A stretch of DNA of 64,000 nucleotides from Mycoplasmopsis agalactiae PG2 (GTDB taxonomy: Bacteria > Bacillota_I > Bacilli_A > Mycoplasmatales > Metamycoplasmataceae), in assembly GCF_000063605.1 (NCBI RefSeq), contig NC_009497.1, forward strand, positions 372,001-436,000. The letters run 5' to 3'. Each line of letters starts with the position of its first letter. Positions within the stretch are counted from its first letter, which is position 1. The position numbers and the translations under genes were made by a program. Of the stretch, positions 1 to 12,282 are shown piece by piece. The notes under the pieces were generated by a model, which was not told the origin of the DNA, made no database searches, and saw nothing but the letters and a program-made list of their open reading frames with translations.

Positions 1-1455
1 ATGCTCTACTGAATCATCAAGTTTAAATACAAAGTCAGCTTTAGAATTTAATAAAGCATTATTTAAATTTGATTCATTTTCTAAATTAGCACCAAGCATC
101 ACATTTGATTTAATAGTACCACTTAGCAATAATGGTTTTTGAAATACTACTGAAACATTTTTGTAAAAATCTTGCTGGTTAATGTCATAAATATTTTTAT
201 TGTCTATTAATATTTCGCCACTGTTTTTATTAATTTTATACTCGCGAGTTAAAAGACGAACTAATGTACTTTTTCCACTACCAGTTTTTCCAATTATTCC
301 GACTGTTTCATAAGGCTTTATGACAAATGAAACATCTTTTAAAACTAATGTTTTATCATAGCCAAAATTCACATTTTTGAACTCAATTTTGCCGCAAATT
401 GATTGTGTATGAGTACTATTTTTAGATGCAATTTCGCTTTTTATTTTTAATATTTCCAAAATTCTTTTAGCAGAAATATTGCTTCTTATAAGTCTATTTG
501 TCATAAAAAGTGTTGAAAATATTCCAAAAGAAATAAGCTGCATATATGTAATAAATTGATAAATGTCACCAACTAATGACTTAATGTCAGTGCTATCATT
601 TTTGTTAATAATCACTGCTACAATTGAAAAAATAACAACATTGCCAAGCAAAATGAATAGGTCAATAGAAGGTCAGTTAATAGCGCCATATGTATTTGCT
701 TTTCTTGAAACTTTTTCTAAATTTTTATTAGATTCATTAAAACGCAAAAATTGTCTTTGCCCTAAGTTATATGACTTAATTAAGGAAACATTATTAAAAT
801 CTTCCTTAATTACTTCATTAACTGCATCAAGCATTATGTTTTCTTTTCTATATAACGGAAATAGCTTAATAATAGCTACAACTGCAAGTGTAACAATAAA
901 AGGGACAACAAAAACAATTGAAATTGATAAGTATAAATTAGTTAGTAAAGCAAATATTAAGCCTCAAACTGTGTAAAATGGAAAAACGAAAATGTTTCTA
1001 AAAATAATATAAAAGCCGTCCTCTAATTTTTGTACATCATTACTAAAACGAGTTAGTAGCGTTGCTGGCGTTATACTTTCAATATTTTTATGTGATAAAG
1101 TAAGTAAATGTTCAAATAATAATTTCCTAGTGTAATACACACCTAAATTTTTAGCTTGTGCAGCTAAAAAGTTAGAAGCATAGGAAACTATTACTAATAT
1201 AAAAGCTAGTGCAAAAGAAATTCCAATAATTACTCACAAAGCATTTGCATAAGAAAATGAGCCTATTATTCATGAAGATTTAAAAATATAAACACTTACT
1301 TCACTATTAATGTTGCTATTAGCCAAGTAAGTTATTAACTGCCTTGTGACTGTAGGGATTAATATGCTTAAAAAAGGATGTAGTGTGCTTAATATAACAG
1401 CAAAAAGAGCCATAAGCTTGACTTTTAGTGGAAATTTAGAAAATAATTTCAGCAT
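1..1455 (-). CDS. ABC transporter, fused permease and ATPase (3' end outside window)
   Basis: Exporter-type half transporter that would dimerise in the membrane and use ATP hydrolysis to move an unidentified substrate. The first 300 or so residues hold hydrophobic transmembrane segments. The C-terminal part is a nucleotide-binding domain with Walker A GKTGSGKST (about positions 257-285 on the complementary strand) and a following Q-loop (VVFQKPLLL). The gene begins at 1455 and runs off the left edge after 485 codons, so the signature motif and Walker B are not visible. Several in-frame UGA codons are read as Trp. No partner half transporter is visible in the window, so homodimer versus heterodimer cannot be decided. 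Confidence 0.9.
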
Positions 1456-1575
1456 ATTCCCCCAGTAACAAAATCATATTTTTTTAATTATTACATTATA
1501 AAGTAATTAGATATTTTATTAATATGTTTGCTATTTAAAAAGTTACAAAAAAGAGTAAAAAATAGGAAAAAATCG

Positions 1576-3531
1576 TTATTTTTCCCCAGAATAGTCATTA
1601 AATAATTTAGTTTGCTTAGATCCGTCTGAAAAACCATTTGGATAAAGGAATTTTAGATTTTCTCTAAATGAGTTCTTTTGATTTTTGTAAATTGACTTAT
1701 TGCTTCCGTCAATTAAATTGTAAGCATAAATTGTATTATTTGCAGCTTGGATATCGCTAGATTGTAAAAAGGGTGCTATGCCACCTGATCTTAATAAATC
1801 ACCATAGTCAACACTAGCTGTTACAGAGTTATAAATTCCCACCATTTGGCCAAATTCATTATAAGCTAATGAGCCAGAAGCACCATAATATAGGGATGAA
1901 AAGTTAATGCCGTATTGAAAACCATATCAGCTAGCCATTACTCTATTTCAATAATTATCATTGATAATTGCATTTGAGGCAACACCAACTTTTTCCTCAA
2001 TGCTGCCTGTTGCAAAAGCAAAAGTGTCTTTATTTTTTAAACCGCTATTATATGAAGATACTGAATCTGAATATCTTTCACTAGGATTATTTTGCATTCA
2101 AGTAGCAGTATTATTTTGATTTGGATAACCTGCTATATAAATATCTTTAGCATTTCATAAGTTATTTTGATTACTTTTATCATATGAAGCTGATACATAA
2201 TCAGTTGTTTGCATATACTTAGAAACATTTTTGTCTTGATTTGGCAATATTTCGGTTTTTTCTAATCTATCAATATAGTTATCTAAACCTCTAATAGCAT
2301 AATTAACTCAACTTTTAAAAGTTTCATCAGCTTTTTCTAAATCAATATCAACTTCAAAGACAGCAAAATCAACTGTAATAGGCACTTTATTTTTACTTTC
2401 AAAGTCGTCTCAGGCTGATTTATAGTGCTGAATGTCATTAGAACTTGCTTTATACTGCTTGTATTGCGAAGCTGATTCATTAAGCTCACTTTGAATATTT
2501 TTAATTGCTTCATCATTCATAAAATCAACAGCAGCAAAAACTAATTTTGGTTCTGAGATGGCGTTTGTTTGTGTAGTTGAATTGATACTACTTAATTTTT
2601 CATAATATATAAACTCTTGACTATTAGTAAAATAAGAAGCAGGAGATGTACCATTTGAGCCTGTTTTATTAGGTTTTTGGTCAAAATTAGTAACATTTGA
2701 GCTCTTACCTAGTGCAACAGCAACTACTTTATCATTGGTAGGATCATAATAGTTTAATTTTTCTTGCTTCTCTTTTTCTAATGAGTTACTGAATCTAGCT
2801 AAAACATGCAAATTAGTACCTAAAAATAATTTGTATTTGTTGTCTGAATTTGTATATTTATGATAATCAAGTAATCAAGCAGTTCCGGTGCCATCACTTA
2901 AAAGATCTCCATTTGAAAGTTTTGTTAAGTATTTAAGTGAAAAAGTTCTGTCATACAACTCTTTGTATAGAATCTTTGAATCAACTGCCTTAAATTTAGA
3001 TGCATGCTCGGGATATTTGTGCTTATTTGCATTGTTAAACAAGCCAAAAGGAAAATTAGGCAATGCAGGTATTGCAGGAACTTCAGTTTCCATTGGAAGC
3101 TTATCCATAGGGTCTAAAGACATTGTGTCGATTACAACTGTATCTTCTTTAGAATCTAATTTATCAAGATTTTCATTTTTGTCTTTGTTTAAAAAACTAT
3201 TAGCTTCAGCTAATAATGACTGCAAAGAGTTAATGTAATTATTTAGTTGATCAGTGCTTAAAATATTAAGGTCAAATGATTTTAAATTTTGAATATATTC
3301 ATTTATTTTGCTTCTTAAATTTAATGCTTCATGGCTCTCATAGTTAATTTTCTGACTAGATGAATCTAATAATTGAAATAATGAATTGACTTTATCAATC
3401 AATTCATTATTTGCTTTATTTTCCTGTTTTATAGGTTTATTAGGTGAATCAATACATTTAGATGCACTAAGCAATGATGTAAATGATAATCCCCCCCCTA
3501 TTAATATGAAAGGAAAAAATTTCTTTTTCAT
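1576..3531 (-). CDS. DUF31 family serine protease lipoprotein (Mycoplasma Ig protease-like)
   Basis: A 651-residue secreted lipoprotein. A signal peptide ends in a lipobox with Cys27 (LSASKC). The DUF31 hallmark GTAWLLDY lies near residue 217. A trypsin-like triad can be placed: His in NLHV (about 242), Asp in VDFAVFEV (about 388) and Ser in GASGS (about 548). DUF31 proteins include the MIP proteases that cleave antibody captured by MIB, so this is plausibly an immunoglobulin-directed or related surface protease. No MIB gene is adjacent, so the substrate is inference. An eight-G run falls inside the signal peptide codons (residues 12-14, GGG) and the frame is open as sequenced, so the gene is in the ON state. 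UGA codons split it into several apparent fragments under the standard code. Confidence 0.85.
3491..3498 (-). repeat. poly-G tract (8 G on coding strand), phase ON
   Basis: Eight G on the coding strand within codons 12-14 of the DUF31 lipoprotein signal peptide. Eight G keeps this frame open, so a gain or loss of one G would abolish expression. Three other lipoprotein genes in the window carry the same tract length at the equivalent place. Confidence 0.85.
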
Positions 3532-3569
3532 TATTTGTTTTGAATTTAGTTTATTAAATACAAAATTAA

Positions 3570-4499
3570 TTATTTAACAAACTTTTTAAATTCTGAGTAG
3601 CCTTTTTCATCCATTTCTTCATATGGAATAAAATCAATTGCAGCACCATTAATGCAGTATCTTTTACCACCCATATCTTTTGGACCATCATTAAATACAT
3701 GGCCTAAGTGATGGTCGCCTTGACCTGATCTTACTTCGATTCTGAACATATTGTGTGATGTATCATCTAAATACTTCACAGTGTCTTTGAAAATTGGTTC
3801 TGAAAAGCTTGGTCAGCCACAGCCAGAGTTAAATTTTGTGCTTGATGAAAAAAGTGGTTCGCCAGTGATTTTTTCAACATAAATTCCACGACGATATTCA
3901 TTATTTAAAACTGATGTATGCGGTCTTTCAGTCGCAGAGTTTTTAAGAATATCATAGCTAAGCTGGCTAAGTTTTAATTCATTTCTAACTTGCTTAATAA
4001 TTTGATAATCATCTTTAGATAATGAATAATCTGTATTTAAATTAACGTGGCAGTAGCCTGTAGGGTTTTTGGTTAAGTAATCTTGATGATATGCTTCTGC
4101 ATCAATAAAGTGGTTTAAAACTTTTAATTCAACATGAAATTCGTTGTATTGCTTCTTTAAATAGCTAAATAGTTTTTCAATTGTTAAATAGTCATTAACA
4201 TCTTGATAGTAAACGCCAGTTCTATATTGAACTCCAACATCATTACCTTGTTTATTTAATGAAGTAGGATCAATAATTTTGAATAAATGCAATACTAATT
4301 CTTCTACTGAGGTAATTTCTGAATCATAAACTACTTTAACAGTTTCAGCATGCAATGAATTTTTTAAGTTGGTATATGTTGCATTTTCATCTTTGCCATT
4401 TGCATATCCAACTTGTGTATCTAAAACACCTTTTACCCTTTTAAAATAGGCTTCTACACCTCAAAAACATCCACCAGCTAAATAAATTGTTTTTTGCAT
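3570..4499 (-). CDS. msrAB: Bifunctional peptide methionine sulfoxide reductase MsrA-MsrB
   Basis: Repairs oxidised methionine: the MsrA half acts on the S-sulfoxide and the MsrB half on the R-sulfoxide, with thioredoxin as the usual reductant. The N-terminal MsrA domain starts with AGGCFWG, catalytic Cys about residue 11. The C-terminal MsrB domain has [19 protein letters not shown] and the catalytic RYCIN (Cys about residue 281). The 309-residue length fits an MsrA-MsrB fusion. The start is the ATG at 4499, which places the full MsrA motif in frame. UGA is used for Trp in both motifs. It stands alone between two intergenic spacers. Confidence 0.93.
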
Positions 4500-4587
4500 A
4501 ATTAACTCCTTTTATATTTACTTATAATTGAAATATTATAAAGGGGAAATATTTTTTTATCCCAAAAAGAAAGCAATAATTTATTTT

Positions 4588-4863
4588 TTACAAATACACC
4601 TTTATTGATGCATCATCAAATGATATTTCATAATCATAATTAGAATCGCGTAAATACTCCTCAATATTTGCCATCAGTGCACCTTGCCCTTTACCTGTTA
4701 TTATAGTAACATAGTCATAATAAAAATCATCTTCATAGGCATTAGCTAATGATAGTTGCACTTGTGTAAGTGCTTCTGGAATTGTAAATCCGTGCAAATC
4801 AACTATGTTTGAGAAGTCATTATTATCATAGTAAATAGAACTATTTTTATTTTTCTTGCTCAT
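4588..4863 (-). CDS. Small Smr-domain protein
   Basis: A 91-residue protein made almost only of an Smr (small MutS-related) domain, with the DLHG motif near residue 23 and TGKGQGAL near residue 58. Stand-alone Smr domains bind and sometimes nick nucleic acids; recent work on related proteins links them to cleavage of mRNA at stalled ribosomes. Which role applies here cannot be told from sequence. It overlaps the end of the Fpg gene by 17 nt, so the two are probably translated from one mRNA. Confidence 0.75.
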   Translation of the reverse strand: MSKKNKNSSIYYDNNDFSNIVDLHGFTIPEALTQVQLSLANAYEDDFYYDYVTIITGKGQGALMANIEEYLRDSNYDYEISFDDASIKVYL

Positions 4864-5686
4864 AATTTTCCTTTTGACAAATAGGGCAATAATAAGTCAT
4901 TCTTTGTGCAATAAATTCTTGCTGTATTAATGCATTGCACTTATTGCAAGGCATGTTTGCGCGCATATGAACTTGTAAATGATTTTGGAACTGACCTTCA
5001 GCACCATTAAGGCCTGAAAAATCAACAATTGTTGAGCCGCCTAGCTCAGTTGCTTTATCTAAAATTATTTTAGTGTTGCTTAATATTTCTTTAAACTTTT
5101 CATAAGGTATTTTATTAGTTTTAGTTCAAGGGTTTATTTTTGATAAAAATAATATTTCATTAGCATAAATATTTCCTATGCCTAAAATATAGCTTTGATC
5201 TAGCAAAAATGATTTAATAGGAATACTTTTGTTTCTGACTGATTCATATAAATTTTTAGGATCAATTTTGTCAACTTCTTTGCCTAATTTATCAAGAGGT
5301 TTAGATGAAAATAGCTCATTATCATTTTTAATATGAAAAGTTCCAAACTGACGAGAATCATTATAAAACAGAAACATTTGGCTATCTAACTCAAAAATAA
5401 TATAGTCATGTTTTCTTGTTCTATTTATGCTGCTATCAGTAAAATATTTGCCCGTCATCCGTAAGTGGCTTACTAAATTTTTATTATTTGAAAGTTTGTA
5501 AATAATGTTTTTACCAACATTGTAAACATCAAGTATTTTTTCATTTAACAAGTAGTTTTTAAACTCACTAGCAGTAGCATTTTTAATTAGCTTATCAAGC
5601 TTGACAATGACATTAGTGATAGTTAAATTTAAAATATTACCTTTAAGTGCTTTAACTACTGTCTTAACTTCTGGCAATTCAGGCAT
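4847..5686 (-). CDS. fpg: Formamidopyrimidine-DNA glycosylase (MutM)
   Basis: Base-excision repair enzyme that removes 8-oxoguanine and other oxidised purines and cleaves the abasic site. The mature N-terminus PELPEV supplies the catalytic Pro and Glu. The C-terminus carries a four-cysteine zinc finger (CNKC then CPIC). The 279-residue length is normal for the family. An in-frame UGA (Trp) just after KINP splits it under the standard code. It starts 2 nt after the pgi stop and overlaps the downstream Smr gene, so it is part of one operon. Confidence 0.95.
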
Positions 5687-5688
5687 AC

Positions 5689-6981
5689 TTATTTATCTTC
5701 CTTATTTAAAATTTTAAACATATTGGATTTATATATTTCAACTCCTGGCTGATCAAATGGATTTACTCCTAATAAATAAGCACTAATTGCTAATCCTCTC
5801 ATAAAAAACTGGAATAAGTATCCTAGTGCATATTCATCTAACTTTGCAATTTCAATAACAATATTAGGCACCAAGGCGGTTTTTGAATGAGCTTCTAGTG
5901 TGCCTTTAAAAGCTGATAAATTTACTTTATGTACTGTTTTACCATCTAAATAATTAAGCTTATCATCATCATTTTTTTCTTTAGAAAGCAAAATGTCATA
6001 TAAAGGTTCTTTTGAGACTAAAATTGTCTCAAATAATATCTTTTTGCCATCTTGAATAATTTGCCCAATCGAGTGTAAATCAGTGCTAAAAGTCGAACCA
6101 GTAACTCATAATCCTTTGTTATCCTTGCCTTCACTTTCAGCAAATAATTGTTTTCATCATTCGATGAAAAATGATAATTTTGGCTCATATGAACACATTA
6201 GTTCTATGTCATATTTTTTGCTTAATACATGTCTAGCAACTGCATATTTATATGCTTGATTTTCATTTAGATTTAAATTATTGCAATCATTATTTGCATC
6301 AGTTGCACCATTAAGTAATTTTTCAACATTGACGCCTGCACAAATTAATGGAAATAGCCCAACAGGAGTAAGCACACTAAAGCGACCACCTACATTATTA
6401 GGAATTATTAAAGTTTCATAATTCTTAGCTTTAGCAAGTTCATATAAAACCCCTTTTTCAGAATCGGTTGTTGCAACAATATAATCCTTTGCATATTGTG
6501 CTCCCACTTGAAACTCTAAAAGCTTTCTAAATTCTCTAAAGGCAATTGATGGCTCAATTGTTGTACCACTTTTGGAAATAACATTGATAGCAAACTTTTT
6601 ATTTTCAACATACTTAAGTTGTGCAACTAATTGCTCGCTGCTTAATGAATTACCTGCAAAAATTAATTCAATATCAGGATCAGTCATTTTGTATTTATCA
6701 AAAACATAATCGTAAGCAGCTTTTGAGCCTAAATATGAGCCACCTATACCAATAACAACTAGTGTGTTTACTTTTTGTTTTTTTCATACACTAGCAATAT
6801 CATTCATCTTTTTCATTTCCAAATTATTTGTATTATTTGGCAAGTTGATTCAGCCCAATCACTCTTTTTCACTGACCTTTTGAGCAACTATATCACTATG
6901 TATTTTAGCTACCTGTTCTTGATATTTATTTATCTCGCTTAGATCTAAAGCATGAGAAATATCAACATTTATATATTTCAT
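5689..6981 (-). CDS. pgi: Glucose-6-phosphate isomerase
   Basis: Interconverts glucose 6-phosphate and fructose 6-phosphate in the cytosol. Family signatures are clear: [10 protein letters not shown] (sugar-phosphate loop), [11 protein letters not shown], and the C-terminal helix region [10 protein letters not shown] with [11 protein letters not shown]. The 430-residue length is typical of short bacterial Pgi. The start ATG lies 1 nt after the stop of a divergent Pgi paralog and the stop is 2 nt before fpg, so the genes are translationally close. bovis-group mycoplasmas are generally considered non-glycolytic, so the enzyme may serve gluconeogenic or polysaccharide needs; that point is inference. 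Confidence 0.95.
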
Positions 6982-6982
6982 G

Positions 6983-8233
6983 TTAACTCCTGTGGTTAAT
7001 TAAAAATGGATTTGTATTATTTAGCATACATCTGTATATGAAACTTCAATATAAAAATGCAATTATTGCTCCAAGTGAATATTCGTTATTATCATCAATT
7101 GAAATTAAACAATAAGGCATACCAAGAATATTGGTAAGAATTTCCTGAATTCCATTATTTGCACTTTTTCTAAAATCACTTATTTTTGTAAAAGGATACT
7201 GATTTAGTCCATCACTAAAATGAATTTCATCACTTAGTCTGTAATCTATTTTTTCATTTTTTAGTTTATAAAAGGAAATGTACATTTTTTGATAATTATC
7301 TATTAAAAACTGCCCATAAGTATAAATATCGTTTGTAAATGATGCAATATATGAAAAAACATTAAATTTATCATAGTAATTATTTTCCATATTAGCCTGT
7401 AAAACAAGTAAATTAGACAAAACATTATTATCATTAATTATGAAATTATACTTACTTTTTTTGCTAATTAATGATCTAACATAGGCATATTGAAAAGCTA
7501 TATTTTCTTCTAAATTATCAGAAACAAAAGCAGGGTATAAATTTTGATACCCAGAAACTAAGTTCATAATATCACAGCCTTTTAAAAGCAATAAAAACAA
7601 GTTGCTTTCAGCAAAAAATGAATAATTTTTGGTCAAAACGTTCGGCATTATTAACTTATTTCTTTCATCAATTTCAAAGTTTTGTAACTGCACTTCTAAT
7701 TTTTGCTTGCAGATCATAAAACATCTTTTTAGTGCTCTATAATATCCATATTTTTCTTGAATATCATTAATTATAATTTTGATAATTTCAATAAATGGTT
7801 CAGAATATAATGACTGACCGATAAATAAAAATGCAGTCTTAGAGTTGTTAATTATTTCTTGATTTTTTACATACAGTTTTTGCCAAATTTCAGGCTCTTC
7901 ATCACAAAAAAAGCTGTATTTAATTTTCTGATCTTTTAAGATATCATTTTTATTTAAAAAATCATGTGCCGCCTTAAAATTGTCTTTATCACTTTTTTTA
8001 CAAAAAATAACTATGTGCTTGATATTTTGACTATGAAAAAGGTCACTAAAATTGTTTAATTCTTTTAAATTTTGCAAATCAAAATTTAATACAAGTTCAT
8101 TAAACCCAAACTGTTCAAAAAAATCATTATCTTTCTTTTTAATTTTATTAAATAGCTCTAGTACATAAGGTTGCATATTTTCGTTTTTAAAATCAGGGCT
8201 AAAATTAATAAAATCTAAATTAATAGCTTCCAT
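6983..8233 (-). CDS. Catalytically degenerate paralog of glucose-6-phosphate isomerase
   Basis: A 416-residue protein that aligns with the neighbouring Pgi over its second half but has lost the active site. The Pgi loop SKSGTTIEP corresponds to [19 protein letters not shown] corresponds to LTKNYSFFAESN, and the shared helix segment NLEENIAFQYAYVRS matches [15 protein letters not shown]. The C-terminus EYSLGAIIAFLY...NNTNPF matches [11 protein letters not shown]...LGVNPF. The final 21 residues follow an in-frame UGA. It overlaps the S1-domain gene by 1 nt and ends 1 nt before pgi, an arrangement expected for tandem duplication followed by divergence. A regulatory or structural partner of Pgi is possible; no function is known to me. 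Confidence 0.8.
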
Positions 8234-8580
8234 TATTTACTGCTACTTTCCGCTTCACTTATTAATTTAAGCACTGATTCTTTTAATTTATTAAACCCAT
8301 TTTTAGATTCTTTAATTTTGTTTTTAAAAGGCATACGTGAGTGAAGTGGATGATTTGCCTTGAAATTACCAATACCGGTTTGCATATCTATATCGATTGA
8401 TTCAACTACAAAGTTTATTTTTTGATTTATTTCAAAAATGCTTTCAAGTTTGCTTTTTGTAAAGTCTGTAATCAAATTTAATGGTATAAAAAATTTCATA
8501 CCATTAAAAGTTCATACAATTATGCCGTGTGAATTAATGTTCTTTACCAAGCCATTCAAAACATCGCCTTTTTTAATCAT
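8233..8580 (-). CDS. S1-domain RNA-binding protein
   Basis: A 115-residue single S1 domain followed by a basic tail. The ATG at 8580 gives the full domain start (KKGDVLNGLVKNINSHGIIV), which then reads through a UGA Trp into the FFIPLNLI region. A shorter start at 8499 would delete half the domain. Small S1 proteins such as general stress protein 13 bind RNA or ribosomes. It overlaps the Pgi paralog start by 1 nt (TAATG), so it heads the operon S1 - Pgi-like - pgi - fpg - Smr. Confidence 0.8.
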
Positions 8581-8701
8581 ATTAACATTATATATTATTA
8601 AGATTTTATGCATAATTCATTTATGAATTATGTTTGTGTCTTGCAAAAGTTAAAGAACAAGAACTCTTTTTACTAATTAGGCTGTTTTATAGGCAAATAA
8701 T

Positions 8702-8723
8702 AAAAGTCGCCTGTGCGACTTTT
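8702..8723 (-). terminator. Rho-independent terminator of eno
   Basis: Nine-base stem AAAAGTCGC / GCGACTTTT with a CTGT loop just downstream of the eno stop. The A/T flanks allow it to work in either direction. Confidence 0.8.
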
Positions 8724-8728
8724 CTGCA

Positions 8729-10132
<1,404 letters not shown>

Positions 10133-10362
10133 TTAAAACAGCATTAATTTATGCCAAGATAGCACTAAATCATAAATATGGAAATATAAACATATATAAA
10201 ACAGGGTGAATAATCATCAAAACAGCTATAAAACAGGGTTATAGGTAAAATTGGTTATAAAAAGAATTGGATTACTAATGAGCAAGAGGTTTTAATAGTA
10301 TTATTTTTAATGCTCAAATATGATTTTGGCGCCTTGCAATATTTTTAAAATTTTGTTATTTT

Positions 10363-10391
10363 TTGCTAAAATTTCAATACTATTTTATTAT
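10363..10391 (+). promoter_or_regulatory. tuf promoter
   Basis: TTGCTA at 10363-10368 and TATTAT at 10386-10391 with 17 bases between, which would give a leader of roughly 95 nt before tuf. The rest of the 10094-10491 gap holds the eno promoter and two partial copies of a dispersed CTATAAAACAGG motif near 10195 and 10226. Confidence 0.65.
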
Positions 10392-10410
10392 GTATTAGCA
10401 TTAAAAGTTT

Positions 10411-10460
10411 GGATAGGACATGGATGAAAGGCCATGCTGAGGTAGGTTTTAGCGCTAAAA
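10411..10460 (+). promoter_or_regulatory. Structured 5' leader of tuf
   Basis: Two hairpins lie between the promoter and the ribosome-binding site: CATGG (10419-10423) pairs with CCATG (10432-10436), and TTTTAGCGCTAAAA (10447-10460) is a perfect palindrome. The leader is unusually G-rich for this genome. The AAGGA site follows at about 10480. No tRNA-like element or short ORF is evident. A role in tuf control is inference. Confidence 0.45.
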
Positions 10461-10491
10461 TTACTCAATATTTTTACGAAAGGATTTTAAT

Positions 10492-11682
10492 ATGGCAAAA
10501 CTAGATTTTGACCGTAGCAAAGAACACGTTAATATTGGAACCATTGGCCACGTTGACCATGGTAAAACAACTTTAACTGCTGCTATTGCGACAGTATTAG
10601 CAAAAAAAGGTTTATCAGAAGCTAAATCATATGATGCAATTGACAATGCACCTGAAGAAAAAGCTCGTGGTATAACAATTAATACATCACACATCGAATA
10701 TAATACAGAAAAACGTCACTATGCACACGTTGACTGTCCTGGTCACGCTGACTACATTAAGAACATGATTACTGGTGCTGCTCAAATGGATGGTTCAATC
10801 CTTGTTGTTGCTGCAACAGACGGTGCAATGCCTCAAACAAAAGAACACGTTCTACTTGCAAAACAAGTTGGTGTTCCAAAAATGGTTGTTTTCTTAAACA
10901 AATGTGACATGATCAAGCCTGAAGATGCAGAAATGATCGATCTTGTTGAAATGGAAGTTCGTGAATTACTTACAAAATATGGCTTTGATGGTGACAACAC
11001 TCCATTCGTACGTGGTTCAGCTTTACAAGCTTTACAAGGTAAACCAGAATACGAAGAAAACATTCTTGAATTAATGAATGCAGTTGACACATGAATCGAA
11101 ACACCTGTTAAAGACTTTGAAAAACCATTCTTAATGGCAGTTGAAGACGTTTTCACAATTTCAGGTCGTGGAACAGTTGCTACAGGTCGTGTTGAACGTG
11201 GTAGATTAAGCTTAAACGAAGAAGTTGAAATCGTAGGTCTTAAACCAACAAAGAAAACTGTTGTTACAGGTATTGAAATGTTCAGAAAGAACTTAAAAGA
11301 AGCTCAAGCTGGTGACAACGCAGGTTTATTACTTCGTGGTGTTGAAAGATCAGCTATTGAACGTGGACAAGTTCTTGCTAAACCAGGTTCTATTGTTCCT
11401 CACGCTGAATTCGAAGCTGCTATTTATGCACTTACAAAAGAAGAAGGTGGCCGTCACACTCCATTCTTTGTTAACTATAAACCACAATTCTACTTCCGTA
11501 CAACAGACGTTACAGGTGGTCTAGAATTTGAAAAAGGCCGTGAATTCGTTCAACCAGGTGAAAACGTTAACTTAAAAGTTAAACTTATTGCACCTATCGC
11601 AGTTGAAGAAGGAACAAAGTTCTCAATCCGTGAAGGCGGTAGAACAGTTGGTTATGGTTCTGTAACCAAAATTCTTAAATAA
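10492..11682 (+). CDS. tuf: Translation elongation factor Tu
   Basis: GTPase that carries aminoacyl-tRNA to the ribosome. The 396 residues contain G1 [14 protein letters not shown] (G3) and NKCD (G4), and the C-terminal beta-barrel domains. One UGA Trp codon (near 11092) splits the frame under the standard code. Codon use is visibly richer in C-ending codons than the neighbours, as expected of a very highly expressed gene. It is monocistronic with its own promoter, structured leader and terminator. A ribosome-binding AAGGA lies about 8 bases before the start. Confidence 0.98.
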
Positions 11683-11771
11683 TTTATTTACATAATAAAT
11701 TAGGCTATTTTATAGGCACATAAGTCAATTTTGTAAATCATATAATATGCTTACTTAACCTATAAAAACAA

Positions 11772-11800
11772 GAAAAGGCAAAGGTTTCTTTGCTTTTTTT
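11772..11800 (+). terminator. Rho-independent terminator of tuf
   Basis: GGCAAAG pairs with CTTTGC around a short loop, followed by eight T (11793-11800). Confidence 0.8.
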
Positions 11801-11809
11801 GTTATTTTT

Positions 11810-11839
11810 TTGCACTTTATATATTTATAAAACTATAAT
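11810..11839 (+). promoter_or_regulatory. Promoter of the tsaE-tsaB-tsaD operon
   Basis: TTGCAC at 11810-11815 and TATAAT at 11834-11839 with 18 bases between, about 40 nt before the tsaE start. Confidence 0.6.
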
Positions 11840-11877
11840 TTAAACACATATATTAAAAAGATTTATAAAAGGTAAAT

Positions 11878-12282
11878 ATGCAGCCAAGCAAAATTTTTGT
11901 CACAAAAGAGAATCAAAGTCTTACTGAAGTAGCTAATTATGTTTTGAATAATTTAACTAAAAGTAAATTATTACTTTTAAATGGGGAATTAGGTGCTGGC
12001 AAGACTACATTATTAAAAGAAATAGCTAAGATAATTGGAATAAAAGAGCCTATCACTTCGCCAACTTTTAACTATATGAAAACATATAATGGGCTAGTTC
12101 ATATTGATGCATATCATCTTAGTGGCGAGATAGATGAATTTATTGACTATGCTGATGAGAATGATATTATAGCTATTGAATGGCCTTCTAAAATAATTCA
12201 TTATTATTCAAATTATGTAAGTGTAGACATTGTTTTGGATGAAAAAAATAATCATATTTTTACTATAAAGGTGGTTGAATAA
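11878..12282 (+). CDS. tsaE: tRNA t6A biosynthesis ATPase TsaE
   Basis: P-loop ATPase of the complex that installs threonylcarbamoyl on adenosine 37 of ANN-decoding tRNAs. The 134 residues carry Walker A GELGAGKTT near residue 40 and the family segment PITSPTFNYM. Size is typical. The stop overlaps the tsaB start in TAATG at 12280-12284. Together with the next two genes it forms a complete TsaB-TsaD-TsaE set; TsaC/Sua5, which makes the substrate, is not in the window. Confidence 0.93.
   Translation: MQPSKIFVTKENQSLTEVANYVLNNLTKSKLLLLNGELGAGKTTLLKEIAKIIGIKEPITSPTFNYMKTYNGLVHIDAYHLSGEIDEFIDYADENDIIAIEWPSKIIHYYSNYVSVDIVLDEKNNHIFTIKVVE

Noticed and set aside
10461-11156. Open frames on the minus strand of tuf
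   Set aside because: They are antisense shadows of a strongly conserved gene and have no independent start signals.
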